From the NCBI GenBank assembly GCA_027083015.1, contig JALWQS010000043.1, forward strand, positions 1 to 7,453: a stretch of 7,453 nucleotides of DNA. The letters run 5' to 3'. Of the stretch, positions 1 through 5,444 are shown in pieces. The notes beneath the pieces are model-generated. The model did not search any database and was not told the origin of the DNA. It saw only the letters and a program-made list of their open reading frames with translations. Numbering within the stretch: the first letter of the stretch is position 1; each line of letters opens with the position of its first letter. Position numbers and translations under genes: made by a program. This DNA comes from Candidatus Woesearchaeota archaeon (GTDB lineage Archaea; Nanobdellota; Nanobdellia; Woesearchaeales; UBA11576).

Positions 1-218
1 GAAGGGATTACAAGGCTTAAAGCCAAAAATACCGCCCAATGAATCATTATGTGTAGATAGTTCAGGATTATTCCCAAAATAGGAACCACTCCAAGACCAA
101 AACCTATATTCATCAGATTTCTTTCAAAAAAATTCTTAGGTTTGTGCTTCAGAAAATAGCTCAAGGAGTAACCAAAACACCAGGTCATCACGAAAAAATA
201 TATTATTGAAAACAACAT
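1..218 (-). CDS. Partial multi-pass membrane protein, possibly a GT-C/PMT-type glycosyltransferase (N-terminus only)
   Basis: The minus strand is open from an ATG at 218-216 to the window edge, giving 72 codons with no stop. The first 23 or so residues (MLFSIIYFF...) form a hydrophobic segment. A short basic stretch follows (KHKPKNFFER, about 24-33), then a long hydrophobic run with a glycine/proline-rich part (GFGLGVVPILG, about 39-49). The pattern of basic loop, E-R, then a 'GlGlgvvPllg' segment is common near the N-terminus of large archaeal membrane glycosyltransferases of the GT39/PMT type; this is a resemblance from memory, not a domain match. The ATG lies one base after the stop of the GT2 gene upstream, so the two are almost certainly co-transcribed and translationally coupled. 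That pairing fits a membrane enzyme using a lipid-linked sugar made by the GT2. The rest of the gene is outside the window, so catalytic residues cannot be checked. Confidence 0.7.
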   Translation of the reverse strand, partial: MLFSIIYFFVMTWCFGYSLSYFLKHKPKNFFERNLMNIGFGLGVVPILGIILNYLHIMIHWAVFLALSLVIP

Positions 219-219
219 C

Positions 220-942
220 TTAATCCACAAACCTATACTTTATCATCGTTAAAATAGCATCAAGACCATCCTTCCACCGAATCTTCTTACCATCTTTTTC
301 TGATCGGGGATAATACCGAATAGGAACTTCATGTATCTTTATACCTTTTTTGACCAGTTTAGCCGTGACTTCAGGTTCCCAGTCAAACTTATTGCCTCTA
401 ATCTTAATATTCTTAAGCACATCAGCACGAAAAGTCTTATAACAAGTAGGCTCATCAGTCAATCTTGTGAAAAAAAGAAGATTGAAGAATAATGTTATCC
501 CAACACCTCCGAGATAAAAAGAAAGACCAGAATACTGTTTATTTCTTTTATTAAGACGGCGAGAACCATAGACCACCTTTGCCTTACCTTTGATAATAGG
601 CATTATACATCTAATATAGTCTTTAGGATCATACTCGAGATCTGCATCCTGAACGATAAGAATATCTCCAGTACTATGCCTAACAGCAGTCTTTATAGCA
701 CCGCCTTTACCCCTATTTTTCTTATGTCTAATAAAACGGATATAAACATACTTACTCATAAGTTTCTTAACAATATCAACTGTTTGATCCTTAGAGCCAT
801 CATCAACTATGATCAATTCCTTATCAATGCCAAACCTCTTTAAATCCACATGATCTATCCTTTTTATAATCTCAGCTATTGTCTTTTCCTCATTATAAGC
901 AGGCATAAGGATACTAAGTTTTGTGTTTAGATGCTTTGACAT
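220..942 (-). CDS. GT2 family glycosyltransferase, polyprenyl-phosphate sugar synthase (DPM1-like)
   Basis: This 240-residue GT-A fold enzyme probably transfers a sugar from a nucleotide donor to polyprenyl (dolichyl) phosphate at the cytoplasmic face. Visible motifs: the N-terminal MPAYNEEKTI strand-loop (13-22), the nucleotide-binding VDDGS (46-50), the GKGGAIKTA helix (78-86), and the metal-binding D99-A-D101 of VQDADLEYDP. Further on are YGSRR (125-129), the acceptor-side TCYKTFR (166-172), FDWEPEVTAKL (186-196) and EVPIRYYPR followed by DGKKIRWKDG (205-226). The order and length match soluble single-domain DPM1-type enzymes. A hydrophobic patch at about 139-160 is the usual internal feature of the family and probably not a full TM anchor. 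The ATG at 942 directly precedes the first beta-strand; AGGGAT lies a few bases upstream and could be a weak ribosome site. A membrane-protein gene starts one base after the stop. Mannose, glucose or another sugar cannot be decided from sequence. Confidence 0.92.
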   Translation of the reverse strand: MSKHLNTKLSILMPAYNEEKTIAEIIKRIDHVDLKRFGIDKELIIVDDGSKDQTVDIVKKLMSKYVYIRFIRHKKNRGKGGAIKTAVRHSTGDILIVQDADLEYDPKDYIRCIMPIIKGKAKVVYGSRRLNKRNKQYSGLSFYLGGVGITLFFNLLFFTRLTDEPTCYKTFRADVLKNIKIRGNKFDWEPEVTAKLVKKGIKIHEVPIRYYPRSEKDGKKIRWKDGLDAILTMIKYRFVD

Positions 943-975
943 ATAAATCCCTGATTAAACACCGAAACCTTTCAT

Positions 976-988
976 ATTATTTATATAT
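976..988 (-). promoter_or_regulatory. Archaeal TATA box for the minus-strand GT2 operon
   Basis: Read on the minus strand, 988 to 976 is ATATATAAATAAT, a TATA-like box centred about 41 bases before the GT2 ATG at 942. With the usual archaeal spacing of about 25 bases from box centre to transcription start, the RNA would begin near 957. That gives a leader of about 15 bases, long enough to include the AGGGAT sequence before the ATG. The start point is inferred. Confidence 0.5.
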
Positions 989-1008
989 GTTTCTAAACCC
1001 AAACAAAA

Positions 1009-1018
1009 TATTTATAAT
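1009..1018 (+). promoter_or_regulatory. Archaeal TATA box giving a probably leaderless DUF362-UbiA transcript
   Basis: TATTTATAAT lies here, centred about 27 bases upstream of the ATG at 1041. Archaeal transcription normally starts about 25 bases from the box, so the RNA would begin at or next to the A of that ATG. This also decides the start codon: the frame stays open back to 921, but translation from there would need RNA that this promoter does not make and would run into the divergent GT2 gene. The region 943-1040 therefore holds two back-to-back promoters. Confidence 0.6.
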
Positions 1019-1040
1019 ACACCTAGCTTGCATCAGGAAC

Positions 1041-2111
1041 ATGACAAAAGTAAGCGTAGTAAAGACAGAACCTGAAAGTGTTATCGAAGATTATGGCAGG
1101 GTAATGGACCTTGCAGAGTACAAAAAAACTATCAAAAAGAAATATGAGACCATAATAAAACTTAACCTATCATGGTCATTATACTTCCCAGGATGCTCAA
1201 CACAACCATGGCAATTAGAAGGAGTCCTGAAAAAACTCATAGATAATGGTTATAAAGGACTCCACCCTGTAGAAAACAGGACCGTAGTGACAGACGTCTG
1301 GAAAGGGGCAAAAGGAAACAAATGGCTACCAATATTAAGAAAGTACGGACAAAGATATGAAGCTTTGACAGAGGTCAAATGGGCAAGATACAAACCAAAA
1401 CATGAGATGATAGCACTAAACAAGATATTTGAGGACACACATAAGATACCGAAGATGTTTGTAGGAAAAAATGTTATCCATCTTCCGACGATAAAAACCC
1501 ATGGACATACCCAGATGACAGGCGCACTAAAAAATGCTTTTGGAGGACTAATAACAGCTCGTCGACACCATTGTCACAAGATGATACATGAAGTACTAGT
1601 AGACCTTTTGACAATACAAAAAGAAATACACCCAGGACTATTCGCGGTGATGGATGGCACGATAGCAGGAGACGGTCCAGGACCGAGAACAATAATCCCA
1701 AAAACAAAAGATTACCTTCTGGCCAGCTCTGACCAGGTAGCTATCGACGCCATATCGGCAAAGATGATGGGCTATGATCCTATGAGAATAAAATTTATCA
1801 AATTAGCACATGATCGGGGATTGGGATGCGGAGATCCGGACCAGATAGATATCATCGGGGAAGATATAAGCAGAGTCAACTTCCATTTCAAAACAAACAA
1901 AAGCCCGGTAATATTCTGGGACCAGGTGTTTAGAAAAGGAGCATTAAGTTTTGTCGAACCATTACTGTTTCACACAGGACTCTTCAGGACAGCAATCTTC
2001 GCAAGCGAATTCTACCATGACAAACTATGGTATCCCACAATAGGAAAGAGACGCATAAAGAAGTTCAGCAAGACGAAATGGGGCAAGTTGTTCAAAAAAT
2101 ACCATTCATAA
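1041..2111 (+). CDS. DUF362 domain-containing protein
   Basis: This is a 356-residue protein of the DUF362 family (COG2006-like), whose biochemical role is not established. Features visible: KLNLSWSLYFPGCST followed by PWQLEGV (40-62), probably the first conserved core; VENRTVVTD (78-86); the strongly conserved HLPTIKTHGHTQMTGALKN (148-166) with FGG and RRHHCH (167-179); AVMDGTIAGDGPGPR (202-216); and LASSDQVAIDAISAKMMGYDP (227-247) followed by GLGCGDP (260-266). No four-cysteine ferredoxin motif is present, though some relatives carry one. Three cysteines (C52, C178, C263) fall inside conserved-looking blocks. There is no signal peptide; the C-terminal tail (about 336-354) is very basic. The start is set by a TATA box about 27 bases upstream; the frame continues back to 921, but that extension overlaps the divergent GT2 gene. 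Nine bases separate its stop from the UbiA gene, so the two form an operon and may act in one polyprenol-sugar pathway; that role is inference. Confidence 0.9.
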   Translation: MTKVSVVKTEPESVIEDYGRVMDLAEYKKTIKKKYETIIKLNLSWSLYFPGCSTQPWQLEGVLKKLIDNGYKGLHPVENRTVVTDVWKGAKGNKWLPILRKYGQRYEALTEVKWARYKPKHEMIALNKIFEDTHKIPKMFVGKNVIHLPTIKTHGHTQMTGALKNAFGGLITARRHHCHKMIHEVLVDLLTIQKEIHPGLFAVMDGTIAGDGPGPRTIIPKTKDYLLASSDQVAIDAISAKMMGYDPMRIKFIKLAHDRGLGCGDPDQIDIIGEDISRVNFHFKTNKSPVIFWDQVFRKGALSFVEPLLFHTGLFRTAIFASEFYHDKLWYPTIGKRRIKKFSKTKWGKLFKKYHS

Positions 2112-2120
2112 GGCATAAAG

Positions 2121-2981
2121 ATGGGAAAAATAAAAGAGCTGATAAAGCTTTGCAGACCATGGCAATGGTACAAAAACCTCCTCGTCTTTCTCGCGCTGAT
2201 ATTCACATCACAACTTTTTGATACCGGAAAGCTGGAACTTACGTTCTTAGGATTCATAAGCCTATCAGCAATATCCTCTGCAAACTACATAATCAACGAC
2301 ATCGTAGACCGAAAAACAGACAAATACCATCCTGAAAAAAAGAATAGGCCGATAGCAGCGGGAAAAGTCAGCATTACAGAAGGCGCAATAATGTTCGTCA
2401 TATTAAGCATTATCTCTCTATCTATAAGCCTTTATTTAGGAACGATGTTCACAATCTGTGTCGTCACATTATTCCTGCTGACACAAGCATATTCTTTCTT
2501 CCTAAAAAACGAACTATTTCTGGATATACTGACAATAGCAATCCTGTTTGTAATACGAGCAGTCTCAGGAGCGTTTATCATCGACGTGAAAATCTCACCA
2601 TGGCTGATACTATGCACATTCTTCCTATCATTATTCCTATCAACAAGCAAAAGAACAGCAGACTTCTTACTTATCGGAAAAAAAGCACACAAACACAAAA
2701 AAGTACTGAAATATTATAACCAAGAACTCAACGACACACTAGTGATAATAACAACAGCAATGCTGATCATCAGCTACTCATTATACTCATTCTTCAGCGA
2801 TTTCTCATGGCTATTAGCGACGCTGCCCATAGCACTATACACAATACTAAGATACAATTACCTCGTAAAGGCCGGATCAGTCATAGGCAGAAGACCAGAA
2901 ATGATATACAAAGATATACGCATGATGATAAGCGTAGGAACCTGGGGGCTACTCGCGTTTGTGGCAATATATCTTGTTTGA
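2121..2981 (+). CDS. UbiA-superfamily prenyltransferase, decaprenyl-phosphate phosphoribosyltransferase type
   Basis: This 286-residue integral membrane protein has about eight or nine hydrophobic segments. It opens with CRPWQWYKNLLVF (11-23), the typical start of the branch that holds mycobacterial Rv3806c. The first Asp-rich motif is N59-D60-I-V-D63-R-K-T-D67, followed by YHPEKKNRPIAAG (69-81); the HP-K-RP part is characteristic of this branch. The second active-site region is AYSFFLKN (123-130) with D135, R146 and G150, and SPWL leads into TSKRTADF. Such enzymes move 5-phosphoribose from PRPP to polyprenyl phosphate, the first step to polyprenyl-phosphoryl ribose or arabinose donors. The family is recognised; which prenol and which final pentose are used here is inferred. 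It follows DUF362 by nine bases with no strong ribosome site (AAGG nine bases ahead), so coupled translation is likely. No DprE1/DprE2-like epimerase genes are in the window. UbiA members for quinones or ether lipids are less likely given the HP-K-RP signature. Confidence 0.88.
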   Translation: MGKIKELIKLCRPWQWYKNLLVFLALIFTSQLFDTGKLELTFLGFISLSAISSANYIINDIVDRKTDKYHPEKKNRPIAAGKVSITEGAIMFVILSIISLSISLYLGTMFTICVVTLFLLTQAYSFFLKNELFLDILTIAILFVIRAVSGAFIIDVKISPWLILCTFFLSLFLSTSKRTADFLLIGKKAHKHKKVLKYYNQELNDTLVIITTAMLIISYSLYSFFSDFSWLLATLPIALYTILRYNYLVKAGSVIGRRPEMIYKDIRMMISVGTWGLLAFVAIYLV

Positions 2982-2989
2982 CAGCAAAA

Positions 2990-3394
2990 TCATCCTGAAG
3001 ACAGAACCTCTTTAGGAAAAGTATCAGCATCCTCAGGATCATAACTTTCTGAAATATAAATAAGCAGGACAGCAGGCTTATCACCGGTGTTCTTAATAGC
3101 ATGAGAAGTACCAGGCAGTATCTTGAGAAGCACAGGATTAGACTCTCCCATAAGAACAACCTTATGCTCACCAGTCTTCACATCCAAAAGATGAACCTCC
3201 ATATCACCCTCAATCACACAGAACCATTCAACCTTACGCTTATGATAATGATTGCCCTTAACCTGACCGGGATTAGCCACCGTAACAAGAATCTGACCAA
3301 AATCCTTTACGCCCACATCCTCAGGACGAAGAATCTCAGCAAGCCACCCACGGTCATCCTTCTTAATATCCAGATCCTTAACCTCAATATTCAT
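2990..3394 (-). CDS. Cupin-domain sugar epimerase-like protein, equivalent to the CapF C-terminal domain
   Basis: This 134-residue single-domain cupin has the sequence order of the C-terminal half of bacterial CapF/WbjC: DDRGWLAE (13-20), GQILV, NPGQVKGNHYHKRKVEWF (41-58), a glycine turn, LPGTSHAIKNTGD (93-105) and the tail SESYDPEDADTF (115-126). Likely metal ligands are H49, H51, E56 and H98. In CapF this domain catalyses C3 epimerisation of a UDP-4-keto-6-deoxy-HexNAc before reduction. Here it is a separate gene directly after an SDR gene. The upstream stop and the chosen ATG form TGATATG, a coupling junction. An in-frame GTG at 3403-3401 would add three residues and overlap the SDR gene by eight bases; I prefer the ATG at 3394 because GGGTG sits about six bases before it as a ribosome site. 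Related cupins such as FdtA/WxcM-type isomerases act on dTDP-sugars; the CapF-like tail and the neighbours favour UDP-HexNAc chemistry. Its stop lies eight bases from the convergent UbiA stop. Confidence 0.87.
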   Translation of the reverse strand: MNIEVKDLDIKKDDRGWLAEILRPEDVGVKDFGQILVTVANPGQVKGNHYHKRKVEWFCVIEGDMEVHLLDVKTGEHKVVLMGESNPVLLKILPGTSHAIKNTGDKPAVLLIYISESYDPEDADTFPKEVLSSG

Positions 3395-3395
3395 A

Positions 3396-4232
3396 TCAAA
3401 CACCCAAGACTTTCTTCATACCCTCAATAAAAGTGTGAGAAGGTTTCCAGCCAAAAGCATTCTTGGCTTTCTCATAACTTCCACGTTGCCTGATCTCTTT
3501 AACGACTAAAGGTTTGAATACCTTCTTGACGGGCATCTTAGTAATACGACTTATAGTATCAATAACCTCATTCAAAGAAACAGACTCCCCTGTACAGATG
3601 TTAAACTCTCCAACATCTTTAGATAAAGCAGCTTTAAGAAAAGCATCAGCAACATCATCAACAAATACGAAATCACGAGACTGAGAACCATCACCAAAGA
3701 TAGTGAGAGGCTTATTCTCTTTAATAAGATGAGCGAAGGTAGCGATTACAGAATTATAGAATGGTCGGCCTCCAGGACCATAAGTATTAGACATTCTTAA
3801 GATAACAAAGTTTTCTGAATAAAAACGAATCAACTCTTCACCAACTTTCTTGGATAAACCATATAGGATATTAGGTTCAAGAGAAAAAGACTCAGAAATA
3901 ATCTCTTCAGCGAATGTAGGCCTATAAACCTGAAAAGAAGAAGCAAAAACGATACGCGCACCGGGTTTACCATAATCCTTAAGCGCCAAAAGAAGCTTCA
4001 AAGTACCAAGCGTATTAACCTCCCAAAGATCAGAGTCTTCAGCACGATTCAAAGCAGCAAGATGAACAATAACATCCTTATCCTTAACAAAGGATTGGAG
4101 AGCCTTATCATCCAAAAGATCGTTTTCTGGATGAGAAAAACCTTCAACAGAAGAAAAACGATCATCAGAATCAAAAGTATCAAAAACAACAGATCCTATA
4201 AAACCTTTGTGACCAGTTATTCCAACATTCAT
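3396..4232 (-). CDS. NAD(P)-dependent sugar epimerase/reductase (extended SDR), CapF N-terminal-domain-like
   Basis: This 278-residue Rossmann-fold protein of the extended SDR family starts with MNVGITGHKGFIG, where T6-G-x-x-G10-x-x-G13 binds the dinucleotide. Catalytic residues are visible: S98-S99 in FASSFQVY and the pair Y124-x3-K128 in YGLSKK. HLAALNRAED (57-66) and FYNSVIATFAHLI (158-170) strongly recall the N-terminal reductase domain of CapF, while RDFVFVDDVADAF (186-198) and the GWKPSHTFIEG end (261-271) are general to GalE-like SDRs. The probable role is 4-keto reduction of the UDP-6-deoxy-HexNAc intermediate made by the dehydratase encoded just upstream. A GTG at 4238 would add two residues; the ATG at 4232 places Met directly before the first strand, the usual arrangement. 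The gene follows the dehydratase stop by nine bases and its own stop is one base before the cupin ATG. A GalE-type 4-epimerase or dTDP-4-ketohexose reductase remains possible; the cupin neighbour makes the CapF reading the best. Confidence 0.87.
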   Translation of the reverse strand: MNVGITGHKGFIGSVVFDTFDSDDRFSSVEGFSHPENDLLDDKALQSFVKDKDVIVHLAALNRAEDSDLWEVNTLGTLKLLLALKDYGKPGARIVFASSFQVYRPTFAEEIISESFSLEPNILYGLSKKVGEELIRFYSENFVILRMSNTYGPGGRPFYNSVIATFAHLIKENKPLTIFGDGSQSRDFVFVDDVADAFLKAALSKDVGEFNICTGESVSLNEVIDTISRITKMPVKKVFKPLVVKEIRQRGSYEKAKNAFGWKPSHTFIEGMKKVLGV

Positions 4233-4241
4233 ATTCACAAA

Positions 4242-5324
4242 TCAGATGACCCACTTATCATTCTTAGTGATACGCTCAAGCTGCTCCTTAGTAAGATTAG
4301 AAAAAACTTCCTTATAATCAAAAATAGGATCAAGAAACCCGTTCTTCTTCAAAAGATCCTTAAGCTCGTGCTTATCAAGAATCTTAGTATTCCTAGAGTT
4401 GAACTCTTCCATCTTAACACGAGGCTTATCCTTATAATGCTCCAAAGTCTCAGGAAGATCAAGAAAGGGAAGAATAATAAAGAAATCACCAGCATCAACC
4501 ACACGATCCATAGCCTCATAACGAGAAACAAGAACCTCATCAAGCTTCTCACCAGGACGAATACCGATGAACTCAATCTTCGTATCTTCATTGCCAAGCT
4601 CCTCCTTAATGACCTCAGCAAGATCCATGATAGTAGAAGACGGCATCTTCATGACAAAAACCTCGCCACCGACAGAATCAACAGTAGATTTTAATACGAG
4701 CCGGATAGCATCAGACAAAGAGAAGATAAAACGGGTCATACGCTTATCAGTTATCGTAAGAACATTGGTAGTCTCTAACTGACGCCTAAAAAGAGGGATA
4801 ACACTACCATTAGAGCCCATAACATTACCGCCACGAACACAGACAAAAACAGTCTTATCAGTCTCCTTATTAGCCGCGATGACCAACTTCTCACCACAAG
4901 CCTTAGTAACACCATAAAGATTCAAAGGATCAACAGCCTTATCGGTAGAAACATCAACAACCTTCTTGACATCATTATTAATAGCAGCCTCAATAACATT
5001 CTGAGTGCCAAGAACATTAGTCTTAACAGCCTCATCAGGATTCTCCTCACAAACAGGAACATGCTTAAGAGCAGCCATGTGAAAAACAAAATCACAACCA
5101 CGCATAGAAATCGATAAACGCTTAATATCACGAACATCACCAATGATAAACTTAAGCCTAGGATCATTAAAAGAATGTTTCATCTCAACCTGCTTAAGCT
5201 CATTCCGAGAAAAGATACGAATCTCCTTAGGGTTATGATCTCGCAAAAGCTGAGCAGTAAGTTCCTGACCCCAAGAGCCAGTACCGCCAGTTATCAATAT
5301 TGTTGAATCTTTGAAAATCGACAT
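4242..5324 (-). CDS. UDP-N-acetylglucosamine 4,6-dehydratase (inverting), CapE/WbjB/FnlA-PseB family
   Basis: This 360-residue extended SDR (PF02719-type polysaccharide biosynthesis protein) removes water from UDP-GlcNAc to give a UDP-4-keto-6-deoxy-HexNAc, with C5 inversion in the CapE and PseB branches. Visible: T12-G-G-T-G16-S-W-G19 for NAD(P); FSRNELKQVEM (38-48); GDVRD (62-66); AALKHVPVCEENP (84-96); VSTDKAVDP (125-133); Y137-x3-K141; NGSVIPLF (172-179); TITDKRMTRF (190-199); and IRPGEKLDE (255-263). It has no membrane region, so it is the short soluble form. FSRNELKQVEM looks PseB-like; SRYEAMDRVVDAGDFF and FNSRNTKIL near the end look CapE/FnlA-like. The SDR and cupin genes downstream favour the CapE role. 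The catalytic Tyr is present, whereas I recall S. aureus CapE having Met there. G165 replaces the usual aromatic in R(Y/F)GNV. About 30 residues after 330 appear to be extra. The ATG at 5324 has GGGTGC about six bases upstream and a good TATA box. Confidence 0.9.
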   Translation of the reverse strand: MSIFKDSTILITGGTGSWGQELTAQLLRDHNPKEIRIFSRNELKQVEMKHSFNDPRLKFIIGDVRDIKRLSISMRGCDFVFHMAALKHVPVCEENPDEAVKTNVLGTQNVIEAAINNDVKKVVDVSTDKAVDPLNLYGVTKACGEKLVIAANKETDKTVFVCVRGGNVMGSNGSVIPLFRRQLETTNVLTITDKRMTRFIFSLSDAIRLVLKSTVDSVGGEVFVMKMPSSTIMDLAEVIKEELGNEDTKIEFIGIRPGEKLDEVLVSRYEAMDRVVDAGDFFIILPFLDLPETLEHYKDKPRVKMEEFNSRNTKILDKHELKDLLKKNGFLDPIFDYKEVFSNLTKEQLERITKNDKWVI

Positions 5325-5356
5325 TTTTAAGCACCCAACAGACAGAACAAAGGATG

Positions 5357-5367
5357 TATATATAAAT
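5357..5367 (-). promoter_or_regulatory. Archaeal TATA box for the dehydratase-SDR-cupin operon
   Basis: On the minus strand 5367 to 5357 reads ATTTATATATA, the best TATA match in the window, centred 38 bases before the dehydratase ATG at 5324. Transcription would begin near 5336, leaving a leader of about 12 bases that carries GGGTGC (5336-5331), a plausible ribosome site about six bases ahead of the ATG. The three genes downstream have gaps of one to nine bases, so this is probably their only promoter. Confidence 0.6.
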
Positions 5368-5414
5368 GTTATTATAGAAAAAAATAATCTGAAGGTGACT
5401 AGGAGACCAATATC

Positions 5415-5424
5415 TTTATTAATA
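5415..5424 (+). promoter_or_regulatory. Archaeal TATA box for the membrane protein-GT2 operon, probably leaderless
   Basis: TTTATTAATA is centred about 26 bases upstream of the ATG at 5445, placing the predicted transcription start at the start codon itself. An ATG at 5429 lies out of frame and too close to the box to be transcribed as a start. The region 5325-5444 thus carries two divergent promoters, one for each side's glycan operon. Confidence 0.55.
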
Positions 5425-5444
5425 AAACATGGTTCAGAAAGGTT

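Noticed and set aside
921..1040. Forty-residue N-terminal extension of the DUF362 protein from an upstream ATG
   Set aside because: It overlaps the start of the divergent GT2 gene, covers both promoters, and lies upstream of the predicted transcription start. The DUF362-like sequence begins at the ATG at 1041.
2121..2981. UbiA protein as a menaquinone or digeranylgeranylglyceryl-phosphate synthase
   Set aside because: The RPWQWYKN start, the HP-K-RP motif after NDxxDxxxD and the YSxxLKN region match the phosphoribosyltransferase branch better than quinone or ether-lipid enzymes.
2881..3171. Minus-strand ORF of 96 codons across the UbiA/cupin boundary
   Set aside because: It overlaps the real cupin in another frame and the UbiA 3' end. 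Its hydrophobic look comes from reading an A/C-biased strand in reverse.
3101..3430. Plus-strand ORF of 109 codons antisense to the cupin
   Set aside because: Compositionally biased (Leu, Ile, Asn, His) reading of the opposite strand of a clear cupin gene; no promoter or ribosome site.
4062..4694. Plus-strand ORF of 210 codons antisense to the SDR and dehydratase genes
   Set aside because: It is a low-complexity shadow (rich in Asn, Ile, Leu, Lys) of two well-supported minus-strand genes, with no family motif, and it spans their junction.
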